This document shows positions 32,992-42,558 of a stretch of DNA of 46,063 nt, piece by piece. The notes beneath the pieces are model-generated. The model worked only from the letters and a program-made list of their open reading frames with translations. It was not told the DNA's origin and made no database searches. A program made the translations under genes and the position numbers. Location of the stretch: assembly GCA_050942615.1 (NCBI GenBank), contig JBMNNQ010000007.1, positions 1 through 46,063 of the forward strand, read 5' to 3'. This DNA is from JAAZMI01 sp050942615. Its GTDB lineage: Bacteria; Bacillota; Dethiobacteria; DTU022; UBA8154. How positions within the stretch are numbered: position 1 is the stretch's first letter; each line of letters begins with the position of its first letter.

Positions 32992-34143
32992 ATGAATTTT
33001 GATCTGAATGAAGAGCAATTAGCTGTGCAAAAAATGGTGCGCGACTTTGTTGCCAATGAAATTACCCCCAACGCCAAGGAATGGGATATCAAAGAAGAAT
33101 TTCCCATGGATCTTTGGAAGAAAATGGGTGACTTGGGCATTGTCGGGACATCCATTCCCGAAGAATATGAAGGCAGCGGGATGGACTTTATTTCCCATGC
33201 CATCGTTGCCGAGGAGTTGGGCTACGGCTGCAGCTCCATGCGGGGCACTTATTCTGTTAATATTTCCCTGGTGGCCAAAACTATTTTGAAGTGGGGCACC
33301 GAGGAACAAAAGAAAAAGTACGTCCCGGGTATCGCCCTTGGCGAAATTTTCGGCTGCTACGGCCTGACCGAGCCTGATTCCGGCAGCGACGCCGCCAGTA
33401 TGAAGAGTACAGCCGAACAGGATGGGGATTATTACATTCTCAACGGCAACAAAATGTGGATTACCCACTCTGATCAGGCCGAGGTATCTATTATTTTTGC
33501 CAAAACAGACAAGGATGCGGGTGCCCGGGGCATCACCGCCTTCCTGGTGGACAAAGGCACACCCGGCTTTACCCCGCAGCCGATCCATGAAAAAATTGGC
33601 TTGAAGGCACAGAACACCGGTGAAATCAATATGGATAACGTGCGCGTCCACAAGGATACCGTGCTTGGCCCTGTCGGCAGAGGCTTTGCTGTGGCTATGT
33701 CTGCCCTGGACAACGCCCGTTTTACAGTGGCGGCCGGTTGTGTGGGGACTGCCCAGGCAGCCCTGGATATTGCCAAAGAATATGCCAGGGAAAGGGTTCA
33801 GTTCGGCAAACCGATCGCTACCAAGCAGTTGGTCCAGCAGTTGATCGCCAATGCAGCCCTGGAAATTGAAATGGGCCGGCTATTGGTCTACCGTGCCGGG
33901 TTCCTCAAAAATAAAGATGTTCGGAACACCCGTGAAACCTGTATGGCTAAGTACTTCTGCGGTGAAATGGTGAACAGGGTTACCTATGATATGATGCAGG
34001 TATTGGGCGGTTACAGCTTCTCCGGGGAATATCCTTTGGAAAGAATGTATCGTGATTCCCGGATTAACACCCTTTATGAAGGAACCTCCCAGATTCAGCA
34101 GCTGATTATCGGTAACGCCGAACTTGAAATGCCGGCATTTTAA
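32992..34143 (+). CDS. Short-chain acyl-CoA dehydrogenase (butyryl-CoA type)
   Basis: 383 residues from ATG 32992, with CGGAGGTG upstream; the usual start 'MNFDLNEEQLAVQKMVRDF' follows. 'CYGLTEPDSGSDAASMKS' and 'KMWITHSDQAEV' line the FAD and substrate site, and 'LYEGTSQIQQLIIGNAE' near the C terminus carries the catalytic Glu. It reduces crotonyl-CoA to butyryl-CoA or runs in reverse, passing electrons to an electron-transfer flavoprotein. etfA and etfB are not in the window, so the partner must be elsewhere. Confidence 0.95.
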   Translation: MNFDLNEEQLAVQKMVRDFVANEITPNAKEWDIKEEFPMDLWKKMGDLGIVGTSIPEEYEGSGMDFISHAIVAEELGYGCSSMRGTYSVNISLVAKTILKWGTEEQKKKYVPGIALGEIFGCYGLTEPDSGSDAASMKSTAEQDGDYYILNGNKMWITHSDQAEVSIIFAKTDKDAGARGITAFLVDKGTPGFTPQPIHEKIGLKAQNTGEINMDNVRVHKDTVLGPVGRGFAVAMSALDNARFTVAAGCVGTAQAALDIAKEYARERVQFGKPIATKQLVQQLIANAALEIEMGRLLVYRAGFLKNKDVRNTRETCMAKYFCGEMVNRVTYDMMQVLGGYSFSGEYPLERMYRDSRINTLYEGTSQIQQLIIGNAELEMPAF

Positions 34144-34229
34144 AGAAAGTCATTACCGGGGGAAGAAGGGTTTGTCCTTTCTTCCCTCTCCTTTATCAAT
34201 AATTCAATAATGTTGCAGGAGGAAGTGCG

Positions 34230-35009
34230 ATGTATAAATATCTCTTATATGAAAAAGAAGCCCCGCTGGCTACTATAACCATTAACCGCCCTGATTCGAT
34301 GAATGCCCTTTCTAACGCCCTCACAGATGAACTGGGCCAGGTATTTACAGAGGTGGAAAATGATAAAGAAGTGCGGGTTTTAATTATTACCGGTGCCGGG
34401 GACAGAGCCTTTATGGCCGGTGCGGATATTACAGAGCTGCAGGCACGTGACTTTGTTTTGGGGCGCGAGCAGACCAGAGCCCGCCAGCAGGTTCTTAATA
34501 AACTGGCAGAGATGCATATCCCGGTGATTGCGGCGATTAACGGCTTTGCTTTGGGAGCCGGCCTGGAAATGGCGATCGCCTGTACCCTGCGTGTTGCTTC
34601 CAGCAAAGCTAAGATGGGCTCCCCGGAAGTCAATTTAGGTATTATTCCCGGAGATGGCGCCACACAACGCCTGCCCCGTTTGATCGGTTTTGGCCGGGCC
34701 ATGGAAATGGTGCTGACAGCCAGGATGATCGATGCGGAAGAAGCTTATAATATTGGTCTGGTTAATAAAGTTGTTGCCCCGGAAGATTTGATGGAAGAAA
34801 CCAAAAAGATGGCCGGTTTCATAACCTCCAAATCACCGTTGGCGATTCAATATGCCAAGGAAGCCGTAAACCGCTCCCTGGAGGTAGGTATTTACGAAGG
34901 CTTGGCGCATGAATCATATCTGCATGCCTTGTCTTGTGCTACTGAGGATAAAAAAGAAGGCGTGGCTGCATTCCTGGAAAAACGGAAGGCGGAATATAAG
35001 GGCCGTTAA
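34230..35009 (+). CDS. Enoyl-CoA hydratase (crotonase)
   Basis: 259 residues. 'GAGDRAFMAGADITEL' is the oxyanion-hole segment, 'GFALGAGLEMAIACTLRVAS' holds the first catalytic Glu, and 'AKMGSPEVNLGIIPGDGATQRLPRLIG' the second; the 'DGATQ' variant replaces the common 'FGGTQ'. It hydrates crotonyl-CoA to 3-hydroxybutyryl-CoA. GGAGGAAGTG precedes ATG 34230. It is the last gene of the operon and is followed by a strong GC-rich hairpin. Confidence 0.94.
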   Translation: MYKYLLYEKEAPLATITINRPDSMNALSNALTDELGQVFTEVENDKEVRVLIITGAGDRAFMAGADITELQARDFVLGREQTRARQQVLNKLAEMHIPVIAAINGFALGAGLEMAIACTLRVASSKAKMGSPEVNLGIIPGDGATQRLPRLIGFGRAMEMVLTARMIDAEEAYNIGLVNKVVAPEDLMEETKKMAGFITSKSPLAIQYAKEAVNRSLEVGIYEGLAHESYLHALSCATEDKKEGVAAFLEKRKAEYKGR

Positions 35010-35115
35010 CCTGCTCTGTGTTTTGGTGTGCATAGCCGCAATGTTTGGCTGCAGGCTGCATAGTTTCTTTGGGGCATATTGCACAGTTTTGCAGTCTAAA
35101 CAGATTAAGAAATGC

Positions 35116-35144
35116 CGAGGCCGGGGGATGATCCCCCGGCCTCG
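35116..35144. terminator. 29-nt perfect inverted repeat between convergent genes
   Basis: Fourteen bases (35116-35129) are exactly complementary to 35131-35144 around a single G. It lies between crt and the convergent GTPase gene. Flanking T-runs are weak on both strands, so it may be a terminator, an RNA 3'-end stabiliser, or both. Confidence 0.6.
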
Positions 35145-35305
35145 CTGCTGAAACAAAAGTATTAGTCAGCTGAAAATATACTCTGCCCGGTGGCGGTAAA
35201 TTTATATTGCCCTCGGAACAGCCCCGGAACAGCTTATGGCTACCAAGGGGCCGGGGGTTGGGTCTGGCCCGGACACCTTCATAAACCCCAATCTCAGGCT
35301 TAATT

Positions 35306-36304
35306 TCAGCCGGTAATGTTAATTTCAACAACATCGCCTTCTGCCAAGATATATTCCCGGGCTACAGTCTGGCCTTCAAATTTAGCCGAACCCCAAACGC
35401 GGGCATTTTTAAAAAGTTCAGGAAAATCACGGTGTATGTTATAGGCTAAATCCAGTACAGTATCACCTTTTTTTAAAACAAAGGGGGTTTGCAGATCAGG
35501 TTGTCCCCCCGGAGCTTTAGTATAAACCCTGATGATATTCAGCCCTGTATAGATTTTTTCCTTTAGAAAATCCAGCTTTGTTTCTTCTGCGGCGGAAACA
35601 CGAAGGAAGGAAAGAGCAGGCCAAAGTTCTTTAAGGATATCCAGATTGTCCTTGCTTGCAGGCAGTTCACATTTATTGGCAACAAGCAGGTAGGGGATGT
35701 ATTTAACGTTATCCGGGCCGGTATTGTCCGGGTCAGCTTTTTCCCTTGTTTTTTTGATCACTCTTTTTTCCTGCAGGAAGGAAAGAGTTCCTTCCATTTG
35801 TTCCAGGCATTCATCGCTGCCCATATCCAGAACAATCAGCAGCAGATCCCCTCCCCGGAGGGTATTCAATAGTTCCGGGGGTGCACCATCGGCGCTGAGG
35901 GGGGGTGTGTCCACCAGTTGAATGAGAATATCCCGGTAAGGCATCATGCCGGCCAGGGGCAGGGTGGTGGTAAAGGGAAAAGCGGCAATTTTGGGCTGGG
36001 CTCTTGTTAGGGCGGCAACAAGTGAAGACTTGCCTGTATTGGGGTAGCCAACAAGGATGACTTGGCCGGCCCCCTGTTTTTCAATATAAAAAGGGTTATA
36101 CTGGGTTGTCTGGGTTTTTTTTTCGCCTGCCTCACGCAGTTTGGAAAGACGGCGTCTAAGATTACCCTGTATCTTTTCGGTGCCCTTGTGTTTGGGGATT
36201 ACTGCCAACATTTCCTGCAATGCTTCTATTTTTTCCGCTACAGTTGTGGCCTTGCGGTAGGCTTCCTCGGCAACATAATATTGGGGTGTCAGGTTGGCGG
36301 GCAA
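35306..36304 (-). CDS. DRG-type GTPase with C-terminal TGS domain
   Basis: 332 residues from a TTG start (codon at 36304-36302), which gives 'MPANLTPQYYVAEEAYRKA' and has GGAGGTGA five bases upstream. An ATG 18 bases earlier would place the ribosome site inside the coding region. The N-terminal part (1-75) is a helical, basic segment with 'IPKHKGTEKIQGNLRRRLSKLR', as in DRG relatives. The GTPase core has 'VGYPNTGKSSLV' (P-loop), 'QLVDTPP' (G3) and 'LLVANKCELP' (G4). A TGS domain with 'FVLKKGDTVLDLAYNIHRDF' ends the protein. Such proteins probably act on ribosomes or RNA; the exact role is unknown. Confidence 0.87.
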   Translation of the reverse strand: MPANLTPQYYVAEEAYRKATTVAEKIEALQEMLAVIPKHKGTEKIQGNLRRRLSKLREAGEKKTQTTQYNPFYIEKQGAGQVILVGYPNTGKSSLVAALTRAQPKIAAFPFTTTLPLAGMMPYRDILIQLVDTPPLSADGAPPELLNTLRGGDLLLIVLDMGSDECLEQMEGTLSFLQEKRVIKKTREKADPDNTGPDNVKYIPYLLVANKCELPASKDNLDILKELWPALSFLRVSAAEETKLDFLKEKIYTGLNIIRVYTKAPGGQPDLQTPFVLKKGDTVLDLAYNIHRDFPELFKNARVWGSAKFEGQTVAREYILAEGDVVEINITG

Positions 36305-36441
36305 AAAATCACCTCCTCCCATACTAATATATTATCCTTTTCCATACCTTTTGGCAATAACACCTGCCGGCGCAGAATCGGGAAGAGCGCCAATTAATGA
36401 TCAAAGCTAAAGCTGTACTTATTGCAGGTGTGCGCTGGCGG

Positions 36442-38634
36442 TTAGTCCGGGGTAGTGCTCAGCTTTTGGGCAAGGATGTTCAGATCGTGAAAGTCAATGT
36501 TGCCATCGCCGTTTAGATCGGCCCGGGGGTTCCAGTTTTTGTCCCCCGGCTGGGTGTGAAAAGCAAGGGATAAAAGGGCCAGATCAATAAGATCAAGGCG
36601 TCGATCATTGTTCAAATCACCGTTATTTACCCCGGGGATATCTGTTTCCGGGGGCGGATCCCCAGGGGCAGGGGAGGCCAGGGCAGAAATAGCAACATCG
36701 TCGATGTACCAACCCTTGCCCGGGCCGTTATTATTGCTCTGCAGCCGAAAACGCAGGTAAAAGGAAGTGGTGTTCTGCGGCAGGTGGAGCGGTATAGAAA
36801 AAGGACTGAATTGCCTGTTGGATCCTGAAAAACGGTAAAGGCTGAGCCAATTTTGGCCGTCAGGGGAGATTTCCAGATATCCATAGTCGTCTTCCCCGCT
36901 GGTTCCTTTTTGCAGGTCGTGGAAATGTTGGAAGGAAAGGACCAGGCTGTGGTGTTCACCCAAAGCAAGGGGCCAGGCCAGGCAAAGCCAGGATGAGGTA
37001 TTGTTTTTATAATTTTCCCAGGGTGAATCGGCAAAGGCCAGGTTGCCGGTACAAACCTTTTCCCGGGAAATTTTCCAGGGGGTATCCGGTGATGTGCTCC
37101 AGTTTAGAATGCCTGCTTCCGCCCCATCCTGAAAGATGATCTCCCGGGGGGGAGGGATCGCTTGCTGCAAAGCTGCACAAGCATTCAGGGTACCAAAACC
37201 ATAGGTGTTGTTGGGACGTTTTCCCTCCAGATTCCAGGAGGGGTTCCAGGAGGCCGTTTGTTTTAAAATTGCACCAATTTCATAGGGGGTAAGCTGCGGG
37301 TTGGATTCCAACAGGAGGGCGGCGGTACCTGAAACATGGGCTGCTGCCAAGGAGGTGCCATCGAGGGTAATATACCCGTCGTTAAGCCAGGCTGATCTGA
37401 TGTTTACCCCCGGTGCAGTCAGTTCCGGTTTCAAATATTCCATTTCCCGCCATTGGACCGGCCCCCTGCTGCTGAAATCTGCTATTTTGATCCCGTCTTT
37501 TTCTTTTTGAACAGCGCCCACTGCAAAGGCGTGGGGGTAGCTAGCCGGGCTGCCCGGCCCGGCGGTTTTGTTGTTTCCAGCAGCAAAAACGACAAAGATA
37601 CCGGCCTGTTCAAGGCGGTGCAGGATCTCCCACTGTAGGTAGTCTGTTACATATTCGGGGCGGGAGGCCCAGGAACAGTTGATAATCCGGGGGGCGTATT
37701 GCGGTTTTCCACCGGGGGCCATTAACCATTGGAAAGCTTGTATAATATGAGAATCCCAGGCCAGCCCCCTGGTGAAAATATTTACACCGATCCAGCAGGC
37801 ACCCGGGGCCACCCCCAAGGGTTCGGCCGGGTTTCCGCCCAGGATAATGCCGGCAATATGGGTTCCGTGTCCATTCAAATCGCAGGGGCCTGTATGGGGG
37901 GGGCTGTTTTGGCTGTCATCTGCAGCAGCAGCATCATACCAGCTGGTGGCATGGCTTTGACCGGGAAGGTTTCCCCGGTAGCTGCCCTGCAGGGCCGGAT
38001 GGTGGGGATCTACACCGGTGTCCATAATGGCCACGACGACATCCCGGCCGGTAATTCCCTCCCGCCAGGCTGCAGGGGCCCCGATTTGCTGCAGGTTCCA
38101 AGGGTGGTTTTCTACCCCCTGCCCCTGTGCAGAAGGCTGAAAAGGAATTTCAAAACTCTGCCCCGGTGTAGTTTCTACTGCAGGCAGGGTGTGCTGTCGA
38201 TCCGGGGTAATATGTAAAACCTGGGGAAGGGCGGCAAACTTTTGTAGTGCGGCGGCGTTTACTTCAGCCCGAAAAGCATTTATGATCCAGAAAGGTTTAT
38301 AGGCCCGCATGTTCCCTTTTTTTATTTCTGCAGTGATGGCCGGTTCCAATTTTTGTCTTGATTTCCGTGCAGTTTCCTGCAGTTCCTGCACGAACGTTTC
38401 TGCATGGTGGTCCCGGTCCGCCGTGTACGGAGGCGGGAAATCCGGGGCGGCATTATTTTTGAGCATAATAATGACCGGTACGTAGGGTTCCTGTTCCAAA
38501 GCAGCAAATAGATCTGGCACCGGGCCGGTTGTCCCGGTATTGTTTTGCGGGATGAAGGCAAGGCTGTTAAAGTTAAAAACAACACAAAGGAAAAAGGCAA
38601 GAAGGATTAGAATCCAGCCTTTTTTAGGAAACAT
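36442..38634 (-). CDS. Secreted subtilisin-like serine protease with dockerin repeats
   Basis: 730 residues. Signal peptide about 1-27; an inhibitor-I9-like prodomain (about 50-145); a subtilase domain with Asp205 ('IMDTGVD'), His256 ('NGHGTHIAG'), Asn354 ('AAGNN') and Ser428 ('GTSLAAAHVSG', in place of GTSMAAPH). A beta-rich domain (about 505-650) follows. The C terminus has two Ca-binding dockerin-like repeats, 'GDLNNDRRLDLIDLALLSLAF' and 'ADLNGDGNIDFHDLNILAQKL' (shown to the 21-residue repeat unit by ends only). It is secreted and likely digests peptides outside the cell. Dockerins usually bind cohesins; no cohesin gene is in the window. GGAAAGGATG lies upstream of the ATG. Confidence 0.9.
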   Translation of the reverse strand: MFPKKGWILILLAFFLCVVFNFNSLAFIPQNNTGTTGPVPDLFAALEQEPYVPVIIMLKNNAAPDFPPPYTADRDHHAETFVQELQETARKSRQKLEPAITAEIKKGNMRAYKPFWIINAFRAEVNAAALQKFAALPQVLHITPDRQHTLPAVETTPGQSFEIPFQPSAQGQGVENHPWNLQQIGAPAAWREGITGRDVVVAIMDTGVDPHHPALQGSYRGNLPGQSHATSWYDAAAADDSQNSPPHTGPCDLNGHGTHIAGIILGGNPAEPLGVAPGACWIGVNIFTRGLAWDSHIIQAFQWLMAPGGKPQYAPRIINCSWASRPEYVTDYLQWEILHRLEQAGIFVVFAAGNNKTAGPGSPASYPHAFAVGAVQKEKDGIKIADFSSRGPVQWREMEYLKPELTAPGVNIRSAWLNDGYITLDGTSLAAAHVSGTAALLLESNPQLTPYEIGAILKQTASWNPSWNLEGKRPNNTYGFGTLNACAALQQAIPPPREIIFQDGAEAGILNWSTSPDTPWKISREKVCTGNLAFADSPWENYKNNTSSWLCLAWPLALGEHHSLVLSFQHFHDLQKGTSGEDDYGYLEISPDGQNWLSLYRFSGSNRQFSPFSIPLHLPQNTTSFYLRFRLQSNNNGPGKGWYIDDVAISALASPAPGDPPPETDIPGVNNGDLNNDRRLDLIDLALLSLAFHTQPGDKNWNPRADLNGDGNIDFHDLNILAQKLSTTPD

Positions 38635-39092
38635 TGTATGGCATCCTTTCCACTCAATTCAATATTTATTTCAATATTCATTTTTTACCTAACCATTATG
38701 AAGACGTTTTTAGGGCTGAAAGGGTTCTGTTTGTTTGTTTTTCTGATAGAATATATAGAGGGGACTGCAACATCTGCAACATCTGCCAGGGGGTTTTTAT
38801 CAATACCGGTCAGCCGTGCTCAACTGTGTTTTTTGCTGCCGTTTTTTGCTGCTGTTTGCATATGCCCTACACGTACCGGCAGGGGGTGCAGAAGGTTACA
38901 ATGTCTATTTTATCATATCCTGGGCAGCCTGAAAGGCCTTCTAAATTTTTGTTTTTACTGACGGCATTTGCATTACCAGAACCGTTTCCAATAAATAAAA
39001 CCTGTACAGAAGGTATTTTAAAGAAAATCACGAATAGTTTGTAGTGGCTGGACGTAAACGTTCAAAATATTTAAAAAAGAGGTGATAAGCGT
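38635..39092. other. Intergenic region between protease and rnfC
   Basis: Divergent spacer of about 460 bases. It contains a tandem copy of AACATCTGC (about 38768-38785) and T-rich stretches. Open frames here have no ribosome site or family likeness. The rnf promoter should lie near the right end, but no pair of clean hexamers was found. Confidence 0.5.
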
Positions 39093-40424
39093 ATGAGCCT
39101 ACAGACTTTTGCCGGCGGTATCCATCCCAGCTATTTTAAAGACTATACTGCCGGGAAACCCATCGCTCCGGCCCGCGCACCTTCCCAGGTTATTATCCCC
39201 TTGCATCAGAATATAGGGGCGCCCTGCGAGGCTGTTGTGCAGGTGGGAGATGAGGTGAAAATCGGGCAGAAAATCGGTGAACCTCAGGGTTTTGTGTCTG
39301 CGCCCATTCATGCCAGTGTTTCCGGAAAAGTAATAAAAATCGGGCCTTATAATCATCCACTGGGTAAACCTGTGGAAGCTGTTTTTATAGAAAACGATGG
39401 CCGGGATACGCTGTATGAAGGGGTTAAGCCCAACAAATCCCTGGAGGAATTGACGCCGCAGGAAATTGTTCAGATTGCCAAGGAGGCCGGTCTGGTTGGT
39501 TTGGGCGGGGCCACTTTCCCCACCCATGTCAAACTGTCCCCGCCCCCGGAAATAGCGATTGACACAGTAATTATCAATGCGGCTGAGTGTGAGCCCTTTT
39601 TGACGGCTGATCATGTTCTCATGCTGGAACGGGCCGACGATGTGGTTTATGGCCTCAAGGCCTTCATGAAAGCCCTCCAGGCTACGAAGGGAATCATTGG
39701 CATAGAGGACAATAAGCCGGATGCCATCGCCAGTATGCAAAAAGCTGTCGCTGAAAACGGTCGGGGTTACGACTTGGTGGTCTATCCCCTGGAAACGAAG
39801 TATCCCCAGGGCGCTGAAAAAATGTTAATCAGGGCCACTACCGGCAGGGAGGTGCCTCCCGGTGCCCTGCCCATGGCGGTGAATGTTGTAAACCAGAATA
39901 ATGGCACGGCTGTCGCCCTTGCTGAAGCGATTAAGTTGGGCAAGCCCCTTTACGAACGGGTTGTGACGGTAACCGGTCCCGGCATCCAAAACCCGGCCAA
40001 CCTTATGGTCAAAAACGGGACCTTGGTCAGTGAACTGATTGCACAGTGCGGCGGCCTGACCGCCGATGCCCGCAAGCTGATTCTGGGGGGACCGATGATG
40101 GGCCTGGCCCAGCCTTCGGGAGAGGTGCCTGTGATCAAGGGAACCTCGGGAATTTTAATTCTCACGCAAAAGTTTACCAAGGATCATGCTATTGGGCCCT
40201 GTATTAAGTGCGGCAAATGTGTTGATGTCTGCCCGATGCACTTGGTGCCCAACTTTATTGGTTCTGCTGCGGAAAAGAATAACCTGGAACTGGCAGAAAA
40301 ATATGGCGCCTTGGATTGCTTTGAATGCGGGTGCTGTACCTATACCTGTCCGGCCAAAAGACCATTGGTGCAGTGGATCCGGATAGCCAAAGGGGAGATC
40401 CTCGCGCGCAGGAATAAACAGTAA
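39093..40424 (+). CDS. rnfC: Rnf electron transport complex subunit RnfC
   Basis: 443 residues. N-terminal barrel-sandwich region with 'GAPCEAVVQVGDEVKIGQKIGEP', then the FMN/NADH-binding region 'GLVGLGGATFPTHVKL' and 'NAAECEPFLTADH', an SLBB domain, and two 4Fe-4S sites: 'CIKCGKCVDVCP' (about 369-380) and 'CFECGCCTYTCP' (about 408-419). RnfC is the NAD-linked peripheral subunit of the membrane ferredoxin:NAD oxidoreductase, which pumps Na+ or H+. First gene of rnfCDGEAB; GAGGTGATAAGCGT precedes the ATG. Confidence 0.97.
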   Translation: MSLQTFAGGIHPSYFKDYTAGKPIAPARAPSQVIIPLHQNIGAPCEAVVQVGDEVKIGQKIGEPQGFVSAPIHASVSGKVIKIGPYNHPLGKPVEAVFIENDGRDTLYEGVKPNKSLEELTPQEIVQIAKEAGLVGLGGATFPTHVKLSPPPEIAIDTVIINAAECEPFLTADHVLMLERADDVVYGLKAFMKALQATKGIIGIEDNKPDAIASMQKAVAENGRGYDLVVYPLETKYPQGAEKMLIRATTGREVPPGALPMAVNVVNQNNGTAVALAEAIKLGKPLYERVVTVTGPGIQNPANLMVKNGTLVSELIAQCGGLTADARKLILGGPMMGLAQPSGEVPVIKGTSGILILTQKFTKDHAIGPCIKCGKCVDVCPMHLVPNFIGSAAEKNNLELAEKYGALDCFECGCCTYTCPAKRPLVQWIRIAKGEILARRNKQ

Positions 40425-40443
40425 TCAATGGAGGAGGGATAAA

Positions 40444-41379
40444 ATGGAAAGAAAACTGATCGTATCTTCGTCTCCACATTTGAAATCCCCGGAGGATATT
40501 CAGGGTATTATGATCGATGTTTTGATTGCACTTATTCCGGCGGCCTTAATGGCTGTTTTTCTTTTCGGTTACCGTGCCCTGATTACTATGGTTGTGGCCA
40601 TGGTTGCTGCTATGGCTACGGAAGCAATTATTTTACGTAAAAGTGATTTTTTTGGGGATGGCAGTGCGGCCGTAACGGGGTTGCTTTTGGCGATGACCTT
40701 ACCCCCGGCCCCGCCGTGGTGGGTGGTGGCGATTGGTTCAATCATCGCCATTGCGATTGGCAAACAAGTTTATGGCGGCCTGGGCAGCAACATTTTTAAC
40801 CCGGCGCTTGTTGGACGTGCAGTCCTGGTAGTATCCTGGGGATCATACCTGGCCGGTGATGTCTGGTTGAAACCGCTGCCCTTTGCTTTCACCGCTGACC
40901 TGGTGACCAAGGCTTCACCCCTGGTTGCCGAACAGGCTACTTCTCTGTTGGATCTTTTTATTGGTACTGTATCCGGTTCTTTGGGCGAAACTTCTGCCCT
41001 GGCTTTAATTATTGGTGCGGCCTGGCTCTTTTACAAGGGGCATATTGACTGGCGCATTCCCGGTGGATTTATCGGTATCGTTTTTCTTTTCGGCCTGTGC
41101 AGCGGAGGTTTTTATGACGGGGTTTTTCACATTCTGGCGGGGGGGGTAATGCTGGGAGCCCTGTTTATGGCTACTGATATGGTTACCTCACCGGTGACGC
41201 CGGTCGGTAAACTTATCTTTGGCACAGGCTGCGGGCTGATTACGATGCTCATCCGTCTGTTTGGTTCCTTGCCCGAAGGGGTTACCTTTGGTATTTTACT
41301 CATGAACGGGCTGACTCCCCTGATTGACAACCTGACTTTACCGAAGAAATTCGGGGAGGTGAAGAAGAGTAATGCATGA
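40444..41379 (+). CDS. rnfD: Rnf complex subunit RnfD
   Basis: 311 residues with about nine helices. 'GGLGSNIFNPALVGRA' and 'MATDMVTSPVTPVGK' are family marks; the Thr in the 'DMVTSP' segment is the site where FMN is covalently attached by ApbE in characterised RnfD proteins. It is part of the membrane electron and ion path. ATG 40444 follows GGAGGAGGG; the 3' end overlaps rnfG by eight bases. Confidence 0.96.
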   Translation: MERKLIVSSSPHLKSPEDIQGIMIDVLIALIPAALMAVFLFGYRALITMVVAMVAAMATEAIILRKSDFFGDGSAAVTGLLLAMTLPPAPPWWVVAIGSIIAIAIGKQVYGGLGSNIFNPALVGRAVLVVSWGSYLAGDVWLKPLPFAFTADLVTKASPLVAEQATSLLDLFIGTVSGSLGETSALALIIGAAWLFYKGHIDWRIPGGFIGIVFLFGLCSGGFYDGVFHILAGGVMLGALFMATDMVTSPVTPVGKLIFGTGCGLITMLIRLFGSLPEGVTFGILLMNGLTPLIDNLTLPKKFGEVKKSNA

Positions 41380-41902
41380 AGGTATAAAAATGACCCTGGT
41401 CCTGTTAATTATCGGTGCACTTTGCGGTGCTCTTCTTGCTGCGGCTAATGATGTGACCGCCCCTATTATTGCTGCAAACAGGGAGGCGGAATTTTTAGCG
41501 GCACTGGAAGGGTTCTTCCCTGATGTGGATAACTTTGAGGTGGATGAAATTGGTAAAGAGGAGTTTTATAGCTGTTATAATGCCTGCGGGGATCTAATCG
41601 GCGTTGTGGGCCAGGTGCAAGCCAGGGGCTACGGCGGGGATATCGATTATGATTTAGCAGTGAACGCAGACGGCGATATCGTCGGTATGCGGATTAGCGC
41701 CCACGGGGAAACCCCCGGCATCGGTGATATCATTACCAAGCCTGATTTTCAGGATAGGGTAATCGGGCTTAACTATGCTGATCCCATCGAAGCAGGGGTG
41801 GATGTGGATGCCATCTCAGGGGCCACTAAATCTACCGGCGGGATGCTGAACTCGATCCGCCGCGTGATGGACATTATCGGTGAACAGCTTCTGGAAAAGT
41901 AA
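41372..41902 (+). CDS. rnfG: Rnf complex subunit RnfG (covalent flavoprotein)
   Basis: 176 residues: one N-terminal membrane helix (about 7-25), then an extracytoplasmic FMN-binding domain with 'AHGETPGIGDII' and 'DAISGATKSTGGM', where the second Thr ('TKST' context) receives FMN via a phosphoester bond. ApbE, the flavin transferase required for this, is encoded downstream at 44453. Overlap with rnfD suggests coupled translation. Confidence 0.96.
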   Translation: MHEGIKMTLVLLIIGALCGALLAAANDVTAPIIAANREAEFLAALEGFFPDVDNFEVDEIGKEEFYSCYNACGDLIGVVGQVQARGYGGDIDYDLAVNADGDIVGMRISAHGETPGIGDIITKPDFQDRVIGLNYADPIEAGVDVDAISGATKSTGGMLNSIRRVMDIIGEQLLEK

Positions 41903-41937
41903 TAGACTGACTTTTATACGGTGGAGGTGGAAAAAGG

Positions 41938-42540
41938 ATGACCACGCTTACTCAGGAGTTTTCTAAAGGCATCGTCCAGGAAAACCCTGTTTTTCGCCTG
42001 GTACTCGGCATGTGTCCTACCCTGGCGGTAACTGTTTCTGCAATGAATGCCCTGGGGATGGGCGTTTCTGTGATTGCTGTTCTTTTGTGTTCCAACATTG
42101 TGGTTTCGGCGGTGCGCAATGTGGTTCCGGCCAAAGTCAGGATACCGGCTTATATTATGATTATTGCCACCTTTGTCACGATTGTGGAAATGGTTTTGAG
42201 TGCCTTTGCCCCGGAATTATTTGACGCCTTGGGGATTTTTATCCCGTTGATTGTTGTAAACTGTATCATTTTAGGCCGGGCGGAAGCTTTTGCCCGTAAA
42301 AACACGATCGGGCGCTCTGTTATTGATGCGCTGGGCATCGGCCTGGGTTACACGCTGTCTCTGACGCTGTTGGGAGTGATCAGGGAACTTTTTGGTACGG
42401 GCAGTATCTTAGGCTACCCGGTCATGGGAACAGCTTTTGAACCGATGGGGGTTCTTGCTGTGGCTCCGGGTGCTTTTATTACCCTTGGTATCTTATTGGG
42501 CCTGTTTAATTATCTGTTCAAACGCCTGGGTATTGAATAG
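41938..42540 (+). CDS. rnfE: Rnf complex subunit RnfE
   Basis: 200 residues, six helices, homologous to RnfA and NqrD/E. 'NPVFRLVLGMCPTLAVT' and 'LFIPLIVVNCIILGRAEAFA'-like segments (here 'GIFIPLIVVNCIILGRAEAF') carry the Cys residues that hold a 2Fe-2S centre between RnfA and RnfE in solved Rnf/Nqr structures. GGTGGAGGTGG precedes ATG 41938. A 108-base structured spacer separates it from rnfA. Confidence 0.96.
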   Translation: MTTLTQEFSKGIVQENPVFRLVLGMCPTLAVTVSAMNALGMGVSVIAVLLCSNIVVSAVRNVVPAKVRIPAYIMIIATFVTIVEMVLSAFAPELFDALGIFIPLIVVNCIILGRAEAFARKNTIGRSVIDALGIGLGYTLSLTLLGVIRELFGTGSILGYPVMGTAFEPMGVLAVAPGAFITLGILLGLFNYLFKRLGIE

Positions 42541-42558
42541 TTTTGCAGATAAAACTGT

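Noticed and set aside
38634..39044. Open frame of 136 codons to the right of the protease gene
   Set aside because: No ribosome site, skewed composition and no family likeness; it covers the promoter region of rnfC.
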